The notes below the pieces were generated by a model. It saw only the letters and a program-made list of their open reading frames with translations. It ran no database searches and had not been told where the DNA came from. The position numbers were made by a program, and so were the translations under genes. Positions 32,227 to 38,967 of a stretch of DNA of 38,967 bases are shown in pieces. This DNA comes from Desulfobacula sp. (lineage in GTDB: Bacteria; Desulfobacterota; Desulfobacteria; Desulfobacterales; Desulfobacteraceae): NCBI RefSeq assembly GCF_021107415.1, contig NZ_JAIOSW010000486.1:1-38967 (forward strand). Direction: 5' to 3'. Position 1 is the first letter of the stretch. Each line of letters begins with the position of its first letter.

Positions 32227-34680
32227 TTATCTTTCCCTGGTGAATTGAATAGACAAAACCCCGGCACTGCCATAGCAGAGAATGGCAATCATCATGACGG
32301 CTTTAAATCCAAAGATGATGGCAAGAACAGTTGCCAAAAGGATACTGATAACGCTAAAAAAACCGTTAATCCCCCATGCCCAGGCCAGAGAAAACTCATC
32401 TTCTCCTTTTAAAAAGTTCAAGGCGCAGGGAAAGGGGATCCCCATAAAAAAACCCAAAGGTGCAATCATCATCAGGGTGAGAACCACTTTTTGTCCAAGG
32501 GAAAAGGAGATGAAAAATGAGAATATCGGGTCCATGAAGATGAGATAAAATCCTGTCACAAGAATAATAATAAAGCTTGAATAAAGGATCCGTTTGCTTT
32601 CAGGGAAAAGCCTGGTTGAAAACAGGCTGCCGATGCCGGAAAAAACAAGAAGTCCTGCAATAATAACACAAAGAGAATAACAAGGATGGCCCAAAAAAAG
32701 AATCATCTTCTGTATCATGGGCATTTCAATAAAAAAGTACCCCACACCAATTAGAGAGAAATAGGCAAATATGGTTTTTTTTCTCCTTGTTACTCTTTGA
32801 CCCATTATCAGCAGGGGGAAAACAATAAAAATAAAACTTAAAATCAAAACAGGTAAAAGAATGATCAATAAAATCAGGTATCCCCATTCGGTGACAGGGA
32901 TCTGGGACGGGCCATAGGTTTTAATATATCTGATGACTGCGGGTTTAAAAAAATTATAAAAATAAGGCCTGTTGTCCGTGGCAGCACGGATATCAAAGTC
33001 ATAAGCATCAACAAAATTCTTTGACTCTTTGGACAAAAGTTTTTGCAGTGCCTGATAATACACTGGTGTTTTAAGTTGAATAAAGTGATTGACTTGTTTT
33101 TCACTAATGCCTGGATAATAGACCAGATCAAAAAGCCGTTCTTTGGCAAATTTCTTACTTTTATCAATCATTTCATTCAGGATGGGAGATTTGGAAACCA
33201 GTAATGTCAGGGTCTGAAGTGACCGTATGGCGATCAGATGCTTATCAACGTCATCCATTCCCATTTGCTGTAACGCTTCTATCACCATATTGAATATCTT
33301 AAGGTTGTCCCTTGCAGGGGTGACCACCCATCTGCTGATGGCCAGAAGCCCGTTGTCATTTAAATGCCCGACATAGTCTTTTATGGATTCAATGGTATAC
33401 AAATAGCTCTCATTTAAGGCATACACGCCTGATGCAGCAGTATTGTAGGCATCAATCATGGACAGTTCGATAAGGTCATATTTTTTGGGGGTCTGTTTTA
33501 TAAAACTTCTTGCTTCATTGTTATGGATGGTCACATTTTCTCTGGTGTAGATATGCCCGGAATAAGCCCCGAATTGATTTTTCATAAGAGAAATGACACG
33601 AGTATCCACTTCAAGTGCATCAATATGTTTAAATTGGCTTAAAATTGATTTTAATATAGATTCTCCTCCTCCTGACCCGATAATCAGCACATGGTTTCTC
33701 TTAGTTTTCTCCATCACATGAAAAGGGAGATAGGGTGCCAGATGTTGAAGGTATCGTATATCGTTTTTATTACCTTTAAAGGGGGTTATGGGGCTCATTG
33801 AACTTGCGTTAAAAAAAATTCCTTTCTGGATGGGTACCTGAAAGGGGGATATCAGGCTTAAGCCCGCAGTTGTGCGAAGTCCTTTTGCCTGAACCACCTG
33901 TACGACAGCCAGAGGAGAGTAAGCTTCATGAACAATTTGAGCATCGGGCAGGTTTAAGGCCCCTGAAATGGCTTTGTATTGAGATACTTTTTTAAAATCC
34001 GGAAAAGAAAACAGCACACAAAAAGTTGTTATAATAATAACTGTTATGATGCCGGCAGTGCAGACATATTTGACACTGCCCTGAAAAGCCATTACCAATG
34101 CAGGTACCATGGCAATAAGGATAATGCCCATCATTATATTAAAGGGGTGCCATAAAAATGATGCCGCAACTACTGCCAGGGCACCGGCTCCTGATCCGAG
34201 AAGATTAAAAAAATAGGTCTTTGAAACAGAGTGTTTTAACAAAGCAATGCAGACGATCAAAGCACCCAGAAAAAAAGAAAACCCCATGAGGGAAAAGTAG
34301 AAAAACATGCTGATGATCTGTCCCATACCAAAGGTCATTTCATAGGGATTAAAAACCAACCTTGTGGAGATGATAAATCCAACGGTTAAAAAAACAGGAA
34401 ACAATATCAGGCCTGTGAAAAAAAACAGTGAATACCTGGTTTCAATTTTTTTTTGAATCACACTGACAACCGAACCGCTGGCACCAAATCCCAAAAGAGC
34501 CATGGTGATAATCAGCGGTGAAAGATTATGCCATTGTGCCCAGGCAAAGATCCGTGTAAAAATTATTTCATAACTAAGAATCGAAAAAGAGGTAAAGAAA
34601 ACACTGAAATTAACAATTCCTGGGCCGGGTACTTTCAACTTATTCCTCTTTTCTTGACTGTTTTCTTGTAAGGGGGACAA
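32227..34680 (-). CDS. Membrane spermidine-synthase-like protein
   Basis: This 817-residue protein has a block of hydrophobic helices (about 22-225), a cytoplasmic methyltransferase-fold domain (about 300-560) and a second block of helices to the C-terminus. The middle domain carries the spermidine-synthase-type motif VLIIGSGGGESIL (331-343), the acidic ribose ligand in IDALEVD (353-359) and YDLIELS-x-IDAY (401-412). Such membrane fusions are widespread in Deltaproteobacteria and are annotated as spermidine synthase or fused MFS/spermidine synthase; polyamine synthesis has generally not been shown. The start overlaps the end of the exported PCMT gene by 41 bp, so the two are translationally linked. 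An alternative start further inside cannot be excluded. Confidence 0.85.
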   Translation of the reverse strand: MSPLQENSQEKRNKLKVPGPGIVNFSVFFTSFSILSYEIIFTRIFAWAQWHNLSPLIITMALLGFGASGSVVSVIQKKIETRYSLFFFTGLILFPVFLTVGFIISTRLVFNPYEMTFGMGQIISMFFYFSLMGFSFFLGALIVCIALLKHSVSKTYFFNLLGSGAGALAVVAASFLWHPFNIMMGIILIAMVPALVMAFQGSVKYVCTAGIITVIIITTFCVLFSFPDFKKVSQYKAISGALNLPDAQIVHEAYSPLAVVQVVQAKGLRTTAGLSLISPFQVPIQKGIFFNASSMSPITPFKGNKNDIRYLQHLAPYLPFHVMEKTKRNHVLIIGSGGGESILKSILSQFKHIDALEVDTRVISLMKNQFGAYSGHIYTRENVTIHNNEARSFIKQTPKKYDLIELSMIDAYNTAASGVYALNESYLYTIESIKDYVGHLNDNGLLAISRWVVTPARDNLKIFNMVIEALQQMGMDDVDKHLIAIRSLQTLTLLVSKSPILNEMIDKSKKFAKERLFDLVYYPGISEKQVNHFIQLKTPVYYQALQKLLSKESKNFVDAYDFDIRAATDNRPYFYNFFKPAVIRYIKTYGPSQIPVTEWGYLILLIILLPVLILSFIFIVFPLLIMGQRVTRRKKTIFAYFSLIGVGYFFIEMPMIQKMILFLGHPCYSLCVIIAGLLVFSGIGSLFSTRLFPESKRILYSSFIIILVTGFYLIFMDPIFSFFISFSLGQKVVLTLMMIAPLGFFMGIPFPCALNFLKGEDEFSLAWAWGINGFFSVISILLATVLAIIFGFKAVMMIAILCYGSAGVLSIQFTRER

Positions 34681-35386
34681 ATCGTACAGAGGTAATAACT
34701 TTGGTTGAGAGTTCTCCCTTTTTTCCTTTTTTTATCAAAACCAGGTGCTGGACTTTAAAAGGCGGTCCAACCGGAATACACATGAGCCCGCCAGGGCTTA
34801 ACTGGTCTATTAAAGGGGGAGGGATAAAATCAGAAGCACAGGTGACAATGATGGCATCAAAGGGTGCATGGGCGCTCCATCCAAAATAGCCGTCTGCATT
34901 CAAGGTCTGGATATTTTGATACCCCAGAGTTTTTAAGAGCTTATTGGAACAGTCATGTAGCGGTTTTACAATTTCAATTGTGTACACTTCCTTGACGATC
35001 CGGGCCAGGACTGCTGCCTGGTATCCTGAGCCTGTTCCAATTTCTAAGACCCTGGACCCTTTATCCACATTGAGCAGCCGGGTCATGAGCGCAACAATAT
35101 AAGGCTGTGAAATAGTCTGGCCATAACCAATAGGCAATGGTCTGTCTTCATAGGCCTTTTTCTTGTACGCCTCTGGGACAAACTCGTGACGAAACACGGA
35201 TTCCATTGCATTTAATACATCCGGGTTTGTGATACCCCGATGCCTGATTTGATATAAAACCATATTTTTACGGGCAGCAGCATAATCATCGGATTTTCCA
35301 ATTGCTTCTGAACCGGCTGAAAAACCGAACATAATCAGGAGCAAAAGAATAATCCGAAATTTATTAATGAATTTTAAAGCTTTCAT
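34640..35386 (-). CDS. pcm: Protein-L-isoaspartate O-methyltransferase homologue with signal peptide
   Basis: This 248-residue protein has the PCMT core: RHEFVPEAYKKKAYEDRPLPIGYGQTISQPY (66-96) and the SAM motif RVLEIGTGSGYQAAVLARI (112-130), then FDAIIVTCA and LSPGGLMCIPVG. The family methylates isoaspartyl residues in damaged proteins to start repair. Unusually there is an N-terminal hydrophobic segment (11-23, RIILLLLIMFGFSAGSEA) like a signal peptide, which predicts a periplasmic location. SAM is not expected there, so the compartment or function is uncertain; a membrane anchor facing the cytoplasm is another option. It is followed by the membrane spermidine-synthase-like gene with a 41-bp overlap. 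Confidence 0.88.
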   Translation of the reverse strand: MKALKFINKFRIILLLLIMFGFSAGSEAIGKSDDYAAARKNMVLYQIRHRGITNPDVLNAMESVFRHEFVPEAYKKKAYEDRPLPIGYGQTISQPYIVALMTRLLNVDKGSRVLEIGTGSGYQAAVLARIVKEVYTIEIVKPLHDCSNKLLKTLGYQNIQTLNADGYFGWSAHAPFDAIIVTCASDFIPPPLIDQLSPGGLMCIPVGPPFKVQHLVLIKKGKKGELSTKVITSVRFVPLTRKQSRKEE

Positions 35387-35475
35387 TCCCGGCCTCGCAA
35401 AATTTTAAGGGGAATTGATTATATATTACTATTCACTAAATCTGATAAAAAAGCAATCGCATAGAATTTTATGCC

Positions 35476-37326
35476 TTATCCATCAGCATGGCTGATAGGC
35501 ATGAAAACGCTGTACGCACCGTCTTCCCGTTCGCTCTTAAGGTTTGGGCAGGCCTTTTTAAACACCTTCATTATCTTATGATTGGAGAACAAAACTTCAG
35601 CCGTAAAAACCTTAATACCCCTTTCTATTCCAAGTTTCATCAACAAATTTACCATATAGGTGGCAATGCCAAGGTTGTTATACTTTTCATCAACAATTAA
35701 GGCAATTTCAGCATTTGGGCTTGATTTTTCCCCTAAATACCTGGCCTCGGCTATTAAAATGCCTTCTCCGGGCTCCCCGACCATCCCTACGATTGACATG
35801 GTATGGTTCCAGTCAATATTGACATATTCCTGCATTGTTGAATGGGGCATAGTGGTAATGGAGTAAAAATATCGGTTATAGATGGCTTCAGTGGAAAAAC
35901 GGTAGAACAGCCGCCTCATTTGTTCCTCATCCGAGGGCTTTATAGGCCTGAACCTCACCTTGATCCCATTTTTAAAGGTCTGCTGCTCGTGAATCTCATG
36001 GGGGTATAGATGACTGCTTTCCTTTAAAAATATCTGGTCAGGATAGAGCATATTTTTCTTTTTTGCCTTGTTAAATAACTCCAGGCGGTCATCCGGATGG
36101 GCGATCTCGATCAGGGCCTGGGCCCGTTCCCGAATGGAAAGGCCGTTGAGCATGGCAGTTCCGTATTCTGTAACCACCATGTCAATGGATTCTTCAAATC
36201 CCAGCTGATTGTAGTACCGTTCGATTGAAAGTTTGATATTGGTGCGGTTGTTAAGGTTCCTGCTGGGAAGGCCGAATATGATACGCCCCCCCTTGGAAAT
36301 CTGAGCCCCTAAGAAAAAATCCATCAGTTCCATGGGACCGCTGATGACATTGCCTCTACCGTGGTGTAAAACAATACGGCCGGACAGATCAACTTTATGC
36401 GCGGGAATCACTGCAACAAACCGTGGGTTTTTACCAATATTGACCGGGTCAAAAACCGTCTGGATTCCCTGGAAAGCCACCATATGGTTCCGGTCAAGCC
36501 AGGTCATGAGATCAGGCGTTCCAAATGCATAGGATGCAATGGATTTTCCCTGGAAGAGATTTTTATGAAGGTTGGTCACTGCCCCGCTTTTCACAAGTTC
36601 CATCAAGGCATCGGTAAACACGGGGGAGTGTACCCCAAGATGACGTTTATTCATCAATTTTTTACTCAGGGATTCAAACAAAGGGCCGATGGAAAATGCA
36701 ATACAGCTTCTGTCCTGGATCAGTAAAGCAATGCGGTGGGCTATTCGGTCAAAAATAAAGCTGGTTTGCCAGCGCTCAAAATAAACCGGATCATCCTGTG
36801 AATAGACCAGCAGGTCAAATTCCGACATATTGACAAAGGTATCGCCAAAGGTCCTGGGTATTTTAGGATTGATCTCACCCACAACAAGGAATGCCTGTTC
36901 CATGGCGGCCCGTGCCACATCAATGGAAATCCCCAAGCTGGCATTTCCTGAATCATCAGGCAGGGAAATCTGGATAAATGCGACATCAACCTGGATGAGC
37001 CCGGAGTCAAACAGCCGGTGCAATCTTTTGAACCGAATGGGAATCAGGTCTACCAACCCTCTGGCAATCGCCTTATTTATCATATTGCCCGAGCTGAATG
37101 TCTTTAGCCGGTATTTATGGGAATCAAGTGTTTTAAGGGTTATGGTATCACTGAAATTCACAAGCTGAATCAGCTCAAGATCGACCAGCTTCTTATTATC
37201 GGAGCTCATTAAGTGCTTTACCAGGGTGCGAGGTTCAGAAACACCCGTGCCTAAAAAAATACTCATTCCCGGCCTGATCTTTTTCATGACAATATCAGGA
37301 TCAACAATTTTTTGTTTCCAATTCAT
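35476..37326 (-). CDS. Acetyl-CoA hydrolase/transferase fused to GNAT acetyltransferase
   Basis: This 616-residue two-domain protein has an N-terminal CoA-transferase-type domain (about 1-440), recognisable from FLGTGVSEPRTLVKHL, a glycine-rich GRGNVISGPMELMDFF and EYGTAMLNGLSIRERAQALIEIAHPDDR. A C-terminal GNAT domain (about 455-610) has RPIKPSDEEQMRRLFYRFS and the acetyl-CoA loop DEKYNNLGIATYMVNLLMKLGIERG. The first domain moves or hydrolyses acyl-CoA; the second would acetylate an amine or lysine. The fused pair is known in Deltaproteobacteria, but its physiological substrate is not clear to me. The gene stands between typA and pcm on the same strand, with its own 141-bp upstream gap. The start MNWKQKIVDP fits family N-termini. 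Confidence 0.88.
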   Translation of the reverse strand: MNWKQKIVDPDIVMKKIRPGMSIFLGTGVSEPRTLVKHLMSSDNKKLVDLELIQLVNFSDTITLKTLDSHKYRLKTFSSGNMINKAIARGLVDLIPIRFKRLHRLFDSGLIQVDVAFIQISLPDDSGNASLGISIDVARAAMEQAFLVVGEINPKIPRTFGDTFVNMSEFDLLVYSQDDPVYFERWQTSFIFDRIAHRIALLIQDRSCIAFSIGPLFESLSKKLMNKRHLGVHSPVFTDALMELVKSGAVTNLHKNLFQGKSIASYAFGTPDLMTWLDRNHMVAFQGIQTVFDPVNIGKNPRFVAVIPAHKVDLSGRIVLHHGRGNVISGPMELMDFFLGAQISKGGRIIFGLPSRNLNNRTNIKLSIERYYNQLGFEESIDMVVTEYGTAMLNGLSIRERAQALIEIAHPDDRLELFNKAKKKNMLYPDQIFLKESSHLYPHEIHEQQTFKNGIKVRFRPIKPSDEEQMRRLFYRFSTEAIYNRYFYSITTMPHSTMQEYVNIDWNHTMSIVGMVGEPGEGILIAEARYLGEKSSPNAEIALIVDEKYNNLGIATYMVNLLMKLGIERGIKVFTAEVLFSNHKIMKVFKKACPNLKSEREDGAYSVFMPISHADG

Positions 37327-37467
37327 ATTGATACCTTGATTAAAGTCCCGGAAAGATACAAGGGAACATTTTTTTTAGTACTATAATACCTTGCGGTTAT
37401 TTTTGCAAAAAAAATATTTTTTGTAAATTTTTATCTGTTCATCTGATGATTTTCATTAAAGCGTATT

Positions 37468-38967
37468 TTATTTGTTATCCTTCTTTTTTTGTTTTGCTTT
37501 CAAAACCTGACGCTGGGAAGCATTGAGCACAGTTTTTCTAAGACGGATGGATTGTGGCGTGACTTCCACCATTTCGTCATCCCGGATAAAATGGAGGGCC
37601 TTTTCAAGGGTCATGATCCTAATCGGCGAACAGACAACATTTTCGTCTTTCCCGGATGCCCGCATGTTGGAAAGTTTCTTCTCTTTGCAGGCATTCACGT
37701 CAATATCCTGATGCCGATTATGTTCTCCGACAATCATGCCCTCATACACCGGAGTTCCGGGTTCAATAAGCATCTGTCCCCTGGGTTCAAGGTTGAACAA
37801 TGCATAGGGAACGGCTTTGCCCTGTCTGTCTGAAACAATGGACCCGTTAAATCGGACAGGAAAATCTCCCCTGTGTGCTTCGTATCCGGAAAGGTATGAA
37901 TTCATAATCCCGGTTCCCCGGGTATCTGTCATAAACTCATCCCGATACCCGATCAAGGATCTTGAAGGAATTGAAAATTCAATTCTCACTCTGCCTTTGC
38001 CGTTATTCACAAGGTTGATCATCTTGCCTTTTCGAATGGACAATTTTTCCGTTACAACACCGAGAAAATCTTCACCGCAATCCACAAACAAATGTTCAAT
38101 GGGCTCCAGTGTTTTTCCTTCCTTATATTTATAAATAACCTTGGGCCGCCCCACGCAGAGTTCAAATCCTTCTCTTCGCATGGTCTCGATCAGGATGGCA
38201 AGCTGAAGCTCCCCTCTTCCCTTGACTGTAAAACTTTCATCCGTGGTACTTTCTTCCACTTCTATGGCGACATTCATTAAGGTTTCTTTAAAAAGACGCT
38301 CCTTGATTTTTCTGGACTGAACATATTTTCCTTCGCGACCGGCAAAGGGAGATGTGGAAATAGAGAACTGCATGGACACTGTGGGTTCATCCACTGTGAT
38401 TCTTTCTAAAGGCACAGGTTCGAGCTTTGTACAGATGGTATCCCCGATTTTGACATCCTCAATACCGGACAATACAATGATATCACCCACCTGGGCCTGT
38501 TCTACAGGGAGAAGAGTCAACCCTTCATAGGACTGAAGTTTGGATACTTTTAACGATAAAAGTTTACTATTTTCGTTGATGCACACAAGATTTTCATTGG
38601 ACTTTGCACTGCCGTTAAAAATCTTACCAATGGCAAGCCGCCCAAGATAGTCGGAATACCCGAGATCTGAAACCAGCATCTGAAAGGGGGCATCAGGATC
38701 ATAGGTCGGGGCGGGCATTTCTTTTAGGATGAGATCAAATAAAATGCTTAAATTGTCAACATCATCATCCAGTTCTTTTTTAACAATACCATCACGGCCA
38801 ATGGCATATAGATAGGTAAAATCAAGCTGTTCTTCCGTGGCGTCAAGATCAATGAAAAGATCATACACCATATCCAGCACTTCGTCGGGTCTGGCATCTT
38901 TACGGTCAATCTTATTAATAATGACCATGACGGGAAGATTGGATTCAAAGGTTTTTTTAAGAACAAA
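37468..38967 (-). CDS. typA: GTP-binding protein TypA/BipA, 5' truncated by the window edge
   Basis: The frame is open to the last base of the window. The visible 499 residues start inside the G domain (FVLKKTFESNLPVMVIINKIDRKDARPDEV, the NKxD guanine-specificity motif). They continue through domain II (GRLAIGKIFNG, GDIVVLSGIEDVKIGDTIC), domain III (STSPFAGREGKYV, KGRGELQLAILIETMRREGFEL) and the TypA-specific C-terminal domain (GEHNRHQDIDVNACKEKKLSNMRASGKDE), ending in a Lys-rich tail. TypA is a translational GTPase that binds the ribosome and is needed under stress or cold. The P-loop and switch regions lie outside the window. An internal ATG at 38928 is not the start, because NKID context continues upstream. 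Confidence 0.95.
   Translation of the reverse strand, partial: FVLKKTFESNLPVMVIINKIDRKDARPDEVLDMVYDLFIDLDATEEQLDFTYLYAIGRDGIVKKELDDDVDNLSILFDLILKEMPAPTYDPDAPFQMLVSDLGYSDYLGRLAIGKIFNGSAKSNENLVCINENSKLLSLKVSKLQSYEGLTLLPVEQAQVGDIIVLSGIEDVKIGDTICTKLEPVPLERITVDEPTVSMQFSISTSPFAGREGKYVQSRKIKERLFKETLMNVAIEVEESTTDESFTVKGRGELQLAILIETMRREGFELCVGRPKVIYKYKEGKTLEPIEHLFVDCGEDFLGVVTEKLSIRKGKMINLVNNGKGRVRIEFSIPSRSLIGYRDEFMTDTRGTGIMNSYLSGYEAHRGDFPVRFNGSIVSDRQGKAVPYALFNLEPRGQMLIEPGTPVYEGMIVGEHNRHQDIDVNACKEKKLSNMRASGKDENVVCSPIRIMTLEKALHFIRDDEMVEVTPQSIRLRKTVLNASQRQVLKAKQKKKDNK

Overview
The window looks like chromosomal DNA of an anaerobic deltaproteobacterium, most plausibly a sulfate reducer of the Desulfobacteraceae (Desulfobacula/Desulfobacter-like). 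This is inferred from PEP-CTERM-tagged exported proteins, an iron-sulfur-rich flavoprotein amino-acid dehydrogenase, a DUF3795 protein, a CoA-transferase/GNAT fusion and the general gene style. No rRNA, tRNA, CRISPR array, transposase or integrase was recognised.

Layout. (1) 1-3150, plus strand: the 3' end of a GspE/PilB-type secretion or pilus ATPase, an HDOD signalling protein, a gap with a perfect 49-bp palindrome, and two tandem PEP-CTERM proteins closed by a terminator. (2) 3151-7875, minus strand: yebC, rlmE and radA in an operon, preceded by a sensor histidine kinase split into two frames at an A9 homopolymer. RlmE has Tyr where the catalytic Asp of its K-D-K-E tetrad should be. (3) 8039-9733, plus strand: a YgiQ-type radical SAM protein. 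(4) 9804-17918, minus strand: a probable three-gene operon for exported products. These are a caspase-fold peptidase with an EF-hand-like loop and a C-terminal sorting tail, a 2034-residue multidomain surface protein, and a membrane-anchored endonuclease/exonuclease/phosphatase-fold enzyme.

(5) 18289-24594: an amino-acid or amine oxidation locus. An iron-sulfur flavoprotein electron-transfer subunit overlaps a DAO-family catalytic subunit, followed by a FadR/GntR regulator, a convergent metallo-beta-lactamase-fold hydrolase and a class I/II aminotransferase. A FadR-type operator lies at the likely promoter of the first gene, and two tandem palindromic operator-like sites 21 bp apart lie further upstream.

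(6) 24775-28642: a visibly AT-rich accessory block, the best candidate for an undescribed system. It has a 729-residue P-loop ATPase with a zinc ribbon and C-terminal winged helix, a small XRE regulator resembling restriction-modification controller proteins, and a beta-class adenine DNA methyltransferase with its own N-terminal helix-turn-helix. A 14-bp palindrome resembling a C-box sits between regulator and methylase. No nuclease is recognisable. (7) 28699-30774: a short J-domain protein, a GlxA/AraC-type regulator and a divergent cysteine-rich DUF3795 protein, with two 19-bp direct repeats 21 bp apart in the shared promoter region. (8) 31025-38967: a MurG-like GT-B glycosyltransferase on the plus strand, then on the minus strand a membrane spermidine-synthase-like protein, an exported isoaspartyl methyltransferase homologue, an acetyl-CoA hydrolase/transferase-GNAT fusion and a 5'-truncated typA/bipA.

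All functions are inferred from motifs read by eye; no database search was run.
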